Shown one piece after another: positions 1 to 9,860 of a DNA stretch of 64,000 nucleotides (positions are counted from its first letter, which is position 1; every line of letters starts with the position of its first letter). The stretch comes from Lepus europaeus (Eukaryota; Chordata; Mammalia; Lagomorpha; Leporidae): assembly GCF_033115175.1 (NCBI RefSeq), contig NC_084836.1, forward strand, positions 66,523,797 to 66,587,796. Direction: 5' to 3'. Below the pieces are notes generated by a model. The model saw nothing but the letters and a program-made list of their open reading frames with translations. It was not told the origin of the DNA and did not search any database. The translations under genes were made by a program, and so were the position numbers.

Positions 1-402
1 CCCCCCGCTGCCCAGTCTTCCTGATTCGGGGTGCCTCTCCCCTTCCTGGCCCGCTCCACTTTCCCAGGCAGCCGTCACCCCTGCCCTCCCACCGCCCTCT
101 GGCCTCCTGCTTCCTGGCCGTGCCCCACCACCACGCAGAGGGCTTCGAAACCCGGGTGCAGGCTGCACGGCGCAGGCGCGCTGAACACTTGCTCTGTCTG
201 ATCTCCTGGCATGCTCACCACAACCGTGTGAGCTGCGTGTCATTGTCCCCACATCGCAGGAGAAATGCAGCCTGCTGCAGGTCTCAGCATGGGACTCACA
301 TGCAGGCCCACCTGGCTAAGAGTGGATCCTGGCCCCGGGAGAAGCTGCCCTCATTTTCTCTCCAGTGATACTGTGCTCTCACTCCTTGTTAAAACACTAC
401 CT
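1..402. other. GC-rich unannotated DNA
   Basis: No recognisable gene or repeat. The 82-residue open frame at 120-368 is Arg/His-rich, without a family resemblance or supporting splice or promoter context, and is treated as chance. Confidence 0.5.
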
Positions 403-722
403 GGGGGCTGGCGTCCTGGCACAGCAGATTAAGCTGCTGCCTGTGATGCCGCCATTCCAGTGAACACCGGTTCGAGCCCTGGCTGCTCCACTTCCCAGCC
501 GGCTCCCTGCTAATGCACCAGGGAAAGCAGCGGAGGATGGCCCAAGTGCCTGGCCCCTGCTACCCCAACACGAAGACCTGGTTCCAGGCTCCTGGCTTTG
601 GCCTGGCCCAGCCCTGGCCTTTGCAACTATCTGAGGAGTGAACCAGCGAGTGGATGGATGATCTCATTCTCTGCCTCTCCCTCTGTCTCTCTGCCTTTTA
701 AATAAATAAGTCTTTAAAAATC
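403..722 (+). repeat. C-repeat SINE (CSINE), full length
   Basis: Starts with the GGGGCTGGCG head. It has an A-box-like CTGGCACAGCAGATTAAG and a B box GGTTCGAGCCC near 470. The body CAGCTCCCTGCTAATGCACC is diagnostic, and the copy ends in a CT-rich stretch and an AAATAAATAAGTCTTTAAAAA tail around 700-722. Together with the minus-strand copy 50 bp downstream it forms an inverted SINE pair. Confidence 0.93.
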
Positions 723-775
723 ATCTGGACACTCCCAGGAGTCCTGCAAAGGTCATTTAGTCCCTTTTCTTTCTT

Positions 776-1106
776 TTTAAAAGATTTTTATTTATTTATT
801 TATTTGAGAGGTAGCGTTACAGACAGTGAGAGGGAGATACAGAGAGGTCTTCCATCTGATGGTTCACTCCCCAATTGGCCGCAACAGCTGGAGCTGTGCC
901 AATCCGAAGCCAGGAGTCAGGAGCTTCTTCCCGGTCTCCCATGCGGGTGCAGGGGCCCAAGCACTTGGGCCATCTTCTGCTACTTTCCCAGGCCATAAGT
1001 AAGGAGCTGGGTCAGAAGAGGAGCAGCTGGGACTCGAACCAGTGCCCACATGGGATTCCAGCGCCGCAGGCGGAAGCTTAACCTACTATGCCTCAGCGTA
1101 GGCCCT
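776..1106 (-). repeat. C-repeat SINE (CSINE), full length, reverse
   Basis: Reads as the complement of the family: a TTTAAAAGATTTTTATTTATTT tail at the left, CTTCCATCTGATGGTTCACT, then GGCCATAAGTAAGGAGCTGG, the B box complement GGGACTCGAACC near 1030, and the reversed head CAGCGTAGGCCC at the right edge. It is moderately diverged. Confidence 0.93.
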
Positions 1107-1108
1107 CG

Positions 1109-1300
1109 AGTATTATCTCATTTAACCACCACAGTCGCTGTAGTAGAGAGCTCATTTCTCACTCCAAGTTACAGATGAAGAAGCTGACTCGCCTGGAAGT
1201 CCACTAACTGCCATGGTCACCCAGCTTCTGAGTCTGGGATTTGAGCCCAGGCCTTTGGTGTGTAGGACGTGGCCTTCCTAACAGAGCCACTGCAATACCC
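1109..1300 (-). repeat. MIR-like ancient SINE, reverse
   Basis: TATCTCATTTAACCACCACA, then ACAGATGAAGAAGCTGACTC, then GTCACCCAGCTTCTGAGTCT, follow the order of the complement of a MIR (catttaa, cagatgagga, tcacacagct). The copy is strongly diverged, as expected of a repeat older than placental mammals. Similarity is judged by eye. Confidence 0.65.
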
Positions 1301-1424
1301 GCCTCCCGGATCAGCAGGTTTGGGCTCCTGCCCGTGGCCACGAGCTCAGACACTTGGAGTCCTTGCGGTCCCTGCCCACGTCCGTGGCACTGCCCGCTGC
1401 GGTGCGGTCTCCAGATCTGGTCAG

Positions 1425-1670
1425 GCCGCTGGCCCTAATCGGTGCCAGGGGGGGAATTTATTGGCGGCTGCCCCCGGGGAGCGGGGACAAGTGTTTTCCT
1501 CTTCAGCCCTGCTGTGCAGCCTCCAGCCCGATGGCTCCCTCGTTCCGGCCCATCGCAGCAGCTGATTTAACTCCGTGGCTGGGGATTTAGCTGCTGTCCC
1601 AGCCCCTACTATAAATCCCCAGGCAAATAACGGCGCTCTGCATCAAAGCGCCGACAGGGGAGTGAGCGGG
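1425..1670. promoter_or_regulatory. Candidate conserved noncoding element
   Basis: A compositional island in GC-rich flanks with AT-bearing words (GAATTTATTGG, GATTTAACTCC, ACTATAAATCC, GCAAATAACGG, TCTGCATCAAAG). It has no repeat signature and no open frame of interest. The regulatory role is inferred from composition only; a cross-mammal alignment would decide. Confidence 0.35.
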
Positions 1671-2399
1671 AACAGATGGTTGCCTTGGCCGTACGTTGTG
1701 GAGGGCAGGGGCAGTTGGGGAAGGCGCCAGGGCTTTCTTGTCCATCCCTGGCCACAAAGCCAGGCTGCCCCTTGCTCAGGCCCGCGGGGTCCCCTCGGCT
1801 GTCAGAGGATTGAACTGCCCCAGTCCGCCACCTCCCACCCTTGACACAACACGTTCTGGTGGGTGTGGGGTCGCAGTCCCGCTGCCCCATTTGAAGCCAG
1901 ATGGCCTGATGTGCCAGGGGAGGGGAAACACTGCCTTCCAAGAGGGGGTGCCTGGCTGGGTTTCCTGGAGCCCCCACCGCACTGTTTGGGCACAGGTGGG
2001 GCCTGCTCTCCATAGAGAGACCCCAACAGAAGCAGGAAGTGCTGAGACCTTCTGGGTGGGAAGGGGAGAAAGACCCTAATAGATCAGTGACCTGCAACAG
2101 AGACCGAGGGAAACTCAAAAAGTAGGCCCGGGTCAGGGTGCACAGACCCCAAAGGGTGGAGGCGTGTCCTCAAAGTGAAGGGAGGAGAGTGTGGGAGCTG
2201 GGGTTGGAACCCCAAGATTGTCCATGTGATGGCTTAGCTTGAGGGGCACGATACGGCCGCTCTGGGGCCCACACGGGGCCTGGGGAAGTGAGAGGTGAAA
2301 CTGGGAGGAGTCACCTCCCTATCAGTGCCCCTTGGATTTTTTTTTTGCCACTTCCTGGTCCCTCTTCCTCTCTCTCTCTCTTTTTTTTTTTTAATTAGG
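1671..2399. other. GC-rich unannotated DNA
   Basis: I see nothing recognisable. Open frames on both strands (for example 1609-2118 minus, 169 residues) are low-complexity and mutually overlapping. A polypyrimidine/poly-T tract at 2336-2394 leads into the next SINE. Confidence 0.5.
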
Positions 2400-2710
2400 T
2401 TGTACTTTTTTTAAAAATGTACTTATTTTTAAATTAGTCTGCAAGGCAGAAAGTTAGACAAGGAGGGCTGTCTCCCCACTGCTGGCTCACTCCCCAGATG
2501 CCTGCAACTGGCAGGAAAGCACCAGGCCAGAGCCAGGGGCTGGGAACTCCATCCAGGTCTGCCTCATGGGTGGCAGGAACCCAACCACTTGAGCCATCAT
2601 CCCCTGCTGTCTCCCAGGGTGCGCATCAGCAGGACGCTGGGATCAGAAGCAGAGCCGGGACTTGAACCCAGGCCCTCCGAGGTGCGCTGCGGGCGTCCCG
2701 GTACCTTCGA
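2400..2710 (-). repeat. Older C-repeat-type SINE, reverse
   Basis: The left edge is A/T-rich (TTTTTTTAAAAATGTACTTA). It is followed by CACTGCTGGCTCACTCCCCA, GTGGCAGGAACCCAACCACTT, GACGCTGGGATCAGAAG and GGGACTTGAACCCAGGC. This wording (caggaagctgg... ggacttgaacccaggc) marks an older lagomorph subfamily than the 403-722 copy. Confidence 0.8.
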
Positions 2711-3540
2711 AACCTGCCGCCCCAGGCGCCTGACTGCGCCCCGAGCCTCCTGCCTGCCCCCTGCTTCTTCCGCATCGCCTTGGCCGTCCATACCGGGACA
2801 ACACTTCCCTTCACCGCGCTGACCAGAGCCAGCGGGGCTGGGGACGGACTGAAGCTCCAGGCTCTGGGTTCTGCTCCCCAGAACCCCGCTCAGCCTGGAG
2901 CCCGGCCCCGGTGTCCGTGCCATTCTACCCTGTACTCATCCATCTTCCCGCCGCCCCCGCCCCCGCCCCCACCCAGCTGCCTCCGCCTGGGAGATTACAG
3001 ACACTGAATCAGCAGCCAGCTCCGGGCGGGCGGTGGGGGGAGGGCGGGTGTTCTGCTGACTGGGGACTTTCTGCCTCTGAGGGCTCCTTGGTGGGATCAG
3101 GGCCCCTCCTGGGGTCCTGGGGATTTGCCATGGGGAAAAGGAAGGGCTGGGGAGAAGAGTGGGTGGATGGGGGGACAAGGGGTGTGCAGAGACGGAGGGA
3201 GCATCAGCAGGAAGTCCAGGGAAGCAAGGGAGAACAGTGGGGGAAGCAGAGATAGAAGCAAGGTGGGGGGGGGGGCAGGAAAGAGGGAGGGGTAGGGGAT
3301 GCGCTGGGGCTCAGCTGGGTCACAGCTACAAGCCCAGGCCCTGCACTGCACTTCCCGGTCCCCTAATGCCCAGGCAACACCCCCACGCCCCACGCCCCTG
3401 TCCCCCAGAGGTCTGAGTTCCTGGGGACTGGGCCGAGGGGTGCAGGCTGGGGCCAGCGGGCCCGGGTCTGGCTGTGCCTGCCTCCCTCTCTCTCACGTGG
3501 TGGTTTGTACTTCATCTTGTTTGCGGGGCGGCTGGGCCTG
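2711..3540. other. GC-rich unannotated DNA with simple G/C runs
   Basis: Contains a CCG/CCCC-rich run near 2948-2972, a G-run near 3265-3275 and a purine-rich stretch at about 3120-3295. Numerous overlapping short open frames are all low-complexity. I recognise no gene here. Confidence 0.5.
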
Positions 3541-3630
3541 CTCTCGGGGTTTAATGATCTGTGCCATTATTTATAGCTTTGCGCGCCGAGAAACACACTG
3601 AATTTATCGCTTGCTTCTATAAATAACCCT
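3541..3630. promoter_or_regulatory. Candidate enhancer with facing MEF2-type sites
   Basis: An AT-rich island in GC-rich flanks. TTATTTATAG at 3567-3576 and CTATAAATAA at 3617-3626 are reverse complements of each other and both match the MEF2 consensus YTAWWWWTAR exactly. They are about 40 bp apart in opposite orientation. TTTAATGATCT and GAATTTATCGC lie between or beside them. The sequence match is direct; binding and enhancer activity are inferred. The AT-rich words could also be read as TATA-like, but no transcript context is visible. Confidence 0.45.
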
Positions 3631-4476
3631 GGCAAACGGGTGCCCAGGGAGGAAGGCGGGCGGGGGAGGGAGAAGTGAAGAAAAGGAGAGGTGGGTGTGG
3701 GGGGGAGGTAGGGCTCCATGGACGCTGTCCCCAAAAAGGGGTGACGCGTCCACAAGGTCAGCAGAGGCTGCGGGGACCGTTTTGGTGTGTGCGCGCGCGA
3801 GCGCCAGCTGCATGTCGACTCGGAGGAGGCAGCCTGTGCCTCGCCGCGAGAGGAGAGGCTGGCGGCGTTGCTAGGGGGCACATCCGCGTGTCACCGCTTT
3901 CGTCTCTGAAGCCCTGTTGTCGGCAGTGGGGTTGGAAGGGCACAAGGCAGCCCCAAGAAAGGGCGGGTCTGTAGGCAGGTGCCCTGTGGGACTGGGAGGT
4001 GGGGAGGGGGGCAGGGAGCAAAGGCTGGGCTGGAGCCCGCTCCTGGCTCTGTGGTTGCGGTGACCGAGACTACAGCGAGACTGTTCTTCCGGTTGATGGA
4101 TGGCGGAGGATGACAGGAGGAAGAAACGAGGCCCGCGGAAGAAGGCCATGTACAAATCTGTGCATCCGGCCGGGCCAGGCCAGGGAGCATGCGCCGCCTC
4201 AAGTGTCCACAAGGCAGGGGCCAGGGTCACCTGCTCCAGGATCTGGAGGGACCCTGGCTTGGGAGCTTACTGGCTGCAGAGGTGATGTGGGTCCTGTGCC
4301 CAGCCCGCCCCTGCCAGGCACAGCCCAGTGTGCAGCGCTGTGAGCCTCCCGGAGCGAGCCTTGGTGCCTGGCAGAGGCTCCTGCCCACTCCCAGGACTGT
4401 CCAGGGTGGGTGTGGAGGGATGGGAGCTTTGGCACGGCCCCGCCAGAGAGCAATGGCCCTGCCTCATCCTCCGGCA

Positions 4477-4495
4477 CCCCCCCCCCCCCCCCCCC
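4477..4495. repeat. Poly-C tract, 19 C
   Basis: An uninterrupted C run directly followed by GCAG. It resembles a polypyrimidine/acceptor signal by chance, but no exon follows. Confidence 0.95.
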
Positions 4496-4584
4496 GCAGT
4501 CTGCTCCCGCTTGGCTCAGCCACGCCAGCGCCAGCGAAGCCTCAGCCTCAGCTGCCATCGGCTCCGGGAAGCGCAGCGCATCTC

Positions 4585-4612
4585 TAATGAGGATATTTGC
4601 ATATCTAACGAG
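4585..4612. promoter_or_regulatory. Octamer (POU) motif
   Basis: ATTTGCAT at 4595-4602 is the canonical octamer, inside TAATGAGGATATTTGCATAT. It sits in an AT-rich pocket in otherwise GC-rich DNA. The same extended word ATATTTGCATATC recurs at 41,872. The motif is seen directly; function is inferred. Confidence 0.3.
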
Positions 4613-5112
4613 GACCCTTCACAGGTGCTGGCAAAGCCCTCTCTCCTCGGCTCCCCGGCTCCTCTCCTGCCAGCTGCCACCCTGACCTGTGGCTCTGGGC
4701 ATGGGGAAGTGCCCTGTCTACTCAGCTGGGAGATGGGGGTGGGGCCCCCTCTCTGGGTCAGAAGGAGTCCAGGTGAAAAAGCCTGTGGTGCCGGCTGCAG
4801 GACCAGGCCCAGCACGCGCCTGGGCACACTCATGGAAGGCAGGCAGGAGGTCAACACACCACACACACACCCCGCCCCCCGGGCCTGCGGCACGCGGTGA
4901 GGTACCCGGGTCAGTGCCCCTATGCAGAACGTGTCCCAGGCTGCAGCACACGCCTGTGTCACACACACGGCCACCAGCACACACTCTCCCACACTCATGT
5001 CCTGGCACCGCCCCAGGCAATTAGAGACAAATGCACCTGCAGCCGGCTTCCTCCATGCAGTCCGGGCCCCCTCCCTCCTTCCCTTCCCCTGCCCCTCATG
5101 GAGTCATCAATG

Positions 5113-5125
5113 CCCCCCCCCCCCC
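5113..5125. repeat. Poly-C tract, 13 C
   Basis: Simple homopolymer run. Confidence 0.95.
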
Positions 5126-6682
5126 ATCTATTAAGACATGAGAGGCCATTGTCTTTCTTTCTTTTTACTCAAAAAGGGGCCCTTACACCCAGATGAGTGA
5201 CATTGAAGGGGATGAGAAAGGGCCAGGGCCAGGTTGGCAGGTAGGGCCTCGGGTTAGGGCCTGGGGCCAGGTGGAGGGATGTCTAGGGAGGAGCAGAGCC
5301 AGGATGCTGAAGTCCCCACAAGGTCATTCTCAGGTTACCTCCCCCCCAGCTCCCCCTCCTCTCCTGCTGCATGCCAGCCAATCCCCGCCCGGGGCCTCCC
5401 CCTTCTGGTTGGTCTGCCGAGCCACGTGACCCTCCCCCTCTCTGGCAGCTGCCCCGATGATGGATGCAGCTGCTCAGCTGTACCTGTTGGGGGACAGGGA
5501 CTGTGCGGCTCCTAATTACCTCCTTCTCCTGCGAGGGCTGGGGGCTGGGCTGCACCAGCGCCCCTCCCCCTTCGCTGGGGCTGGGGCTGAGCTACAGCCA
5601 GCCGGGCCTGCAAGCCGGTGGTGCCTGCACTGTCCGCCCCCACTCCACCCCCCCCGGGGCGGGGGCAATGGGGTGAGAGGACAGTGCCCCTGAGTGTGCA
5701 GCCAAGGGAGCCTTTCTGGAGGGCTGATGGAATGAAATCACATCCCAGCCACGTCAGTGACCTGGCAAGCCGGGCGTAGGACTTTCTCTAAGTCCTCCCC
5801 ACCCACCCCCACCCCAAGGGTAAGGTCGGGGTCAGATGTAGAGGAGACCTGCCTGACTCCTGGCCCCACCAGGCAGGCACACTTCGGGGTAGGGGCTGGA
5901 AGGCAAATCAGATCCTCCTTTGCCGGCAAACAGCTCCGAAAGGAGGCTGTGGTCAGAGGAGGGGGCTCTGCAATGGTTTCTTGGGGCCAGGGGGAGGTGG
6001 CGTGGGAGAGCTCCGGGGCAGGGCTGGGGAGGGCTGGCACTCGCTCAGGATGTGGGGGGACAGCAGAGCTTCTCCAGGTTCCTCCACAGCGGCCCTGGGT
6101 CCCAGCGATGCCCCAGGCTGGGCCAACAGATGAGGATGGAGGGAACAGGACCTCCACGGGATCTGTGTTGATTCTGAGACCCCAGGAGTCCCAAAGTGCA
6201 GATTCTCCAGGCAGGGGAGGGCGAGCGGAGAGCTGGTGAGGAGCACCAGGTAGCCTACCCGCCAGGTCCTATTCCCTGGGTGGCAGTGGAGGTGACGACG
6301 TGGCCGCGAGAGCCACAGATCCCAGGAGTGACAACCCAGCCAGGGCTCATTACTCGCAGTCCCCTGTCTGTAGGGGGCTTTAGAGGGAGTTCGCTGGCCT
6401 GAGCCCCTTGGCACTCCAAGCCCCAAAGTGGGGACAAAACAAAGCAGCCAGGCAGGTGGGCGCCCCGTGCCCCCTGGGGAGCGCTCCTCTCAAGGGCCAC
6501 TTGTCTGGCATTTTCCCAGGTGCACGGTTCTCCGTCTGCCGGGCTCTCCTTACCCTGCCCCGCCCTGGCCCTTGTCCATTTTGGAGCATCCTGGCTGTCT
6601 CTTCACTGTCGGCGTGAGTTCTGAGGCCAGGGTGAGGAGGAGGGATGCTCCCTGTGCTCCTAGATGTACATACCAGGCTGCT

Positions 6683-6837
6683 TGTGGAAAATGGAATGAA
6701 AAGATAAGTTTACGTTAGTGCCAAAGCATTTTGGAAACCATGTATCCTAACAGCCTTAAAAAAATATATGTACTATGAAAAAAACTGCATGGGATTCAAA
6801 AAATCTTTTGCACCAAAATGAACATTAAAATGTATAT
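6683..6837. repeat. MITE-like palindromic element (fossil)
   Basis: The left arm (GTGGAAAATGGAATGAAAAG, then AAGTTTACGTTAGTGCCAAA, then GGAAACCATG) pairs imperfectly with the reverse complement of the right arm (GCATGGGATTCAAAAAATC, then TTTTGCACCAAAATGAAC). Both ends therefore point inward around an A-rich centre (6755-6785), as expected of a non-autonomous DNA-transposon remnant. Related fragments occur at 43,419 and 58,281. The family name is not assigned. A CSINE is inserted at its right edge. Confidence 0.5.
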
Positions 6838-6840
6838 TTT

Positions 6841-7137
6841 GGGGCCAGCGCCATGGCTCACTTGGTTAATCCTCCGCCTGCGGCACCGGTATCCCATATG
6901 GGTGCCGGGTTCTAGTCCTGGTTGCTCCTCTTCCAGTCCAGCTCTCTGCTGTGGCCAGGAAGGCAGTGGAGGATGGCCCAAGTGCTTGAGCCCTGCACCC
7001 ACATAGGAGACCAGGAGAAAGCACCTGGCTCCTGGCTTCGGGTAGGCGCAGCGCCGGCCGAGGCGGCCATTTGGGGGGTGAACCAACAGAAGGAAGACCT
7101 TTCTCTCTGTCTCTCTCTCACTGTCAAATAAAAAAAC
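6841..7137 (+). repeat. Young C-repeat SINE, plus
   Basis: Has the head GGGGCCAGCGCCATGGCTCA, then AATCCTCCGCCTGCGGCACC, then GGTTCTAGTCCTGGTTGCTC and the end AGGAAGACCTTTCTCTCTG...CTGTCAAATAAAA. This wording marks the young, GC-rich-headed lagomorph subfamily. Flanks ATGTATATTTT (6830) and ATGTATTTTT (7138) look like a target-site duplication. Confidence 0.93.
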
Positions 7138-7149
7138 ATGTATTTTTAA

Positions 7150-7470
7150 AATATTAATTTGATGAGTAAGAAGAGAGAGAAACAGCCATACTTGGGAACA
7201 GAGGAAGTTCCCAAGCTCCCATCCGCTGGTTCATTCTCTAAAAGCCAGCGATGGCTGGTACTGGGCCAGGCTGAAGTGGGGAGCCAGGAACTCAACCCAG
7301 GTCTCCCCGGGGGGGTGGCAGAGACCCAAGTACTGGAGCCGTCACGGGTGCCTCCCAGCATGTGCACTAGCAGGAAGCTGGAGTCAGGAGTGGAGCCGGG
7401 CCTGGAACCCAGGCTCAGAGATGTGGGATATGGCATGCCAAGCCGCAGCTTACCCCAGGCCCACTGCCCG
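7150..7470 (-). repeat. Older C-repeat-type SINE, reverse
   Basis: CCCATCCGCTGGTTCATTCT, CTCAACCCAGGTCTCCC, GCACTAGCAGGAAGCTGGAGT and GGAACCCAGGCTCAGAGATG follow the complement of the older subfamily. It faces the 6841-7137 copy tail to tail. Confidence 0.8.
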
Positions 7471-8245
7471 CCTCCAGACGAACGTCTTTTAATTCCGTTC
7501 GTCTGTGGACATTTCGCAATCTCCGCGTCTCGGCTTCTAGGGGTCTTTTGTGCCCGCAGGGGTGCTGGCAGCGCTCTCGCCTGTTCAGGGTGCCTGTGGG
7601 AGGGGACAGCAGGGGCGGGGAGCAGGTGTTGCGTCACCACCCCGCTGCAGCAGACCAGGCAGTTTTGTGACACAAGCTGTCCTGATTTTAGCTCCACATC
7701 TACGTGTGCACGCACACACATGCACCCTAGAGACACGGACGCGCCAGCGTGCTTGGGGCCTCAGCCTTTTTCCCGGGTGGTCTTCCTTGGGAGCTGCTGC
7801 CGGGGAAAATTTCCCAATAACCCCTTAGCGAGCACCTCCACTCACTCTAAACCAGAGCGCCCCCTGGCCCCCCAGTGCCCACGGAGTGACGTTCAAGCTC
7901 CCCGGCCCCACTCGGGGCTTTCTCCGATCTGATCTCAGTCTGCCTGTCTCAGCCTCATCTCCTACCATCCTTCCCCCAGGTTGGGGGTGGGGGGAGGGAA
8001 TTGTCCTGGGGAGGACTGGATGGGCGGGGCAGTGCTCTGGGCCTGTCACTACTGGGACAGGCTCACCTCTGAGGCATGTTTGCCCCGCCTTTCAGCACCT
8101 TCCTCTTTAGCCTTGGGTTGGGAGGGCCGCATCCCCCCACTTCTGCGTATTTACTGCTCTTCAGTTCCCGGGTGTCTGACACGGTGCCAGGCACCTGCGG
8201 GTGTGATTAGCTGAGAACGGCAACCTGCACTGGATCAAATCCCTC
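7471..8245. other. GC-rich unannotated DNA
   Basis: A CpG-bearing patch at about 7480-7570 (ACGAACG, TCCGCGTCTCGG) and otherwise ordinary GC-rich sequence. The 257-residue open frame at 7159-7932 begins inside the SINE and runs through it, so it is not a gene candidate. Confidence 0.5.
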
Positions 8246-8249
8246 CCCT

Positions 8250-8600
8250 AGCTCTTCGAGGCTGTGTGACCTGGAGCCAGCAGTGTCACCTCTCTGGGCA
8301 CCATGAGGGGGCTGGACGCCCTTGCTCTGAGCCTCTGTGTTTCTGCAGTGGCGAGGACGGACACACGCTTGGACACGGGTGGACGGATGGGCGTGGGGCA
8401 CGTCCTTTCCAGCACGGGGTTGGGAGACTGGTGATGGTAACTGCATGGAACATTCACAGCCCCGGGAGGAGGCGGACTGGTGCCGGGAACAGGCAGGTCC
8501 CAGTGATCCTGGACTGCTTCCTTTACTCCCTGCACCTCAGTTTACTCATATGAAGAATGGGCTCAGCGGCACCCACTTCTTCTGGACTTTGGAGGTTCCG
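8250..8600 (+). repeat. MIR-like fragments
   Basis: GCTGTGTGACCTGGAGCCAG with CACCTCTCTGGGCACC, and further on CACCTCAGTTTACTCATATG, echo the MIR core order (tgtgacc ... cctctctg ... cctcagtttcctcatctg). They may be one interrupted or two separate copies. Divergence is high. Confidence 0.45.
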
Positions 8601-9740
8601 TGGGTCAAAGCTTCAATCACACGCATGGCACAGAGAAGCGCTCAGTTACCTGGGGAGCTGTAACTGGGCTGCCTCCCTCCTCCCTTCTCTGTGGGCCTCT
8701 ACTGTTCTCCTGTTGATCGCTGGGGAGACTCCAGTGTCTGAGCTGGGGCCCAGGCAGGGTTTCCCACCCCCCTTCTTCTGCCTACATCCCGCCTTCCATC
8801 TGACCCTGACCTCTGGGGTTGCTCCCAGCCTGAGAAATGTCCCCTTACCTCATCGCCCTTCCCTTCCCTGGGAATACGGAGGCTGGAATCCACCGTGGAG
8901 GCCAGGAAAATGCCTCAGAAATGTGAGGAAGGGGAGGCACCCGGGGAGGGCGGACCCTTGTCCTACATTGCGGCCTCAGGCTTGCTTTCCCACGCCGCCC
9001 CTGGGAGGGGCTGGGTTGGAGGCCTCGGAGAGCACCCTGAAGCCCCTGAGTCCCGCCAGATCCCAGAGACAACAAACTTCCTTTGCAGGGAGCTCTGGCG
9101 ATCTTCAGGGCACCCCAGGGTCCCAGCTTCCCAGCTCATCCTCACTTGGTGATCTCCAAGGACCTTCAGGGCATCCAGGCTTCGCTCTGTTCCCAGAGAC
9201 GCCTCCGAGACCTGGGCTTACTGGAGGGGCGGGAGCTGTGGGAAAAGCGAGGGGGGAGCAAGTCCGGCTCTGGCAAGAGGCTGTTGGTGGCTTCTCCCCT
9301 CCTTGGAGCAGCAGGAGATGCAGGGGGGAGCAAGGGCAGGGCAGGGCAGGGTCAGCAGTTTGCTGGGGGCTGAAGTGGCCCCGAGCGGGAGCCAGTGGTC
9401 CCAGGAGGTCAGTGCCAGCGCGGGGACTCCCTCAGCCTGGCTTGGCTGTGGGCCTTTGTGAGTGACAGCGAGAGGCCTGGAGGCTGGGGCTGGGTCCCCA
9501 GTGTGCCTGCAGGAGGCCTGGCCAGTCACTCAGAGCCTGCCTTAGCCGGGGGGCTGTCCTGGCCTGGGTTCCCCTTGCTCCTCTCTCCTGATCTGATTTA
9601 AGATCCGTGTTCCCCGCCTTCCACAACCTCCCAGGCTCCCCTCAGCCCCACCTCCCCCTCGGTAGTTCTGCGTGTACTTCGACTCTGGGAATCCAGCTCT
9701 GGGGGGAGCACTTTGGGAAAACGGGATGAGCCTGCCTCGC
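8601..9740. other. GC-rich unannotated DNA
   Basis: No repeat recognised. The longest open frame of the window (8557-9465 plus, 302 residues) lies here but is low-complexity, overlapped by frames of similar length on the other strand, and matches nothing I recognise. Confidence 0.5.
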
Positions 9741-9744
9741 CTTG

Positions 9745-9860
9745 TAAAGCAGTCCGACAGCTTGCAAACGGCCTGTGCTAAATCGCCCCTTCAAGTGAAA
9801 ATTAAAGCAAATGTCTGTTTTATGGCCGTGTTTTCTCGCACAGCAGCTACAGAGGGAGTG
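9745..9860. promoter_or_regulatory. Candidate conserved noncoding element
   Basis: An AT-rich island with AGCTTGCAAACGGCC, GCTAAATCGCC, GAAAATTAAAGCAAATGTC and TTTATGGCC (9818-9826). The last is a posterior-HOX/CDX-like word that recurs as TTTATGGCGCC in the candidates at 11,022 and 16,072. Conservation is inferred from composition. Confidence 0.4.

Larger units (their letters stand above)
3631..6680. other. GC-rich unannotated DNA
   Basis: Three kilobases without a recognisable gene or interspersed repeat. A small CpG-rich patch lies at about 3740-3910 (GTGCGCGCGCGAGCGCC). Simple runs occur at 4477-4495 and 5113-5125, and CA-rich stretches near 4855-4875. The 190-residue plus frame at 4328-4900 and the 160-residue frame at 5757-6239 are low-complexity and lack convincing splice context. 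Confidence 0.5.

Noticed and set aside
4085..4285. Basic short frame beginning MAEDDRRKKRGPRKK
   Set aside because: Looks nuclear-localisation-like at the start but soon degenerates; no splice donor in frame that I can defend and no family match.
5150..5245. Apparent exon: pyrimidine tract, CAG at 5191, short frame, GCAGGTAGGG donor
   Set aside because: Upstream T-rich tract and donor-like end exist, but the frame is 16 codons of Gly/Pro/Glu and nothing links it to other exons.
7159..7932. 257-residue plus frame
   Set aside because: Starts inside a reversed SINE and runs out into GC-rich DNA. Many other frames in the window contain the same SINE-derived strings ([25 protein letters not shown]).
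8557..9465. Longest open frame of the window (302 residues, plus)
   Set aside because: Low-complexity translation, equal-length frames on the opposite strand, no recognisable domain or splice structure. Expected by chance in GC-rich DNA.
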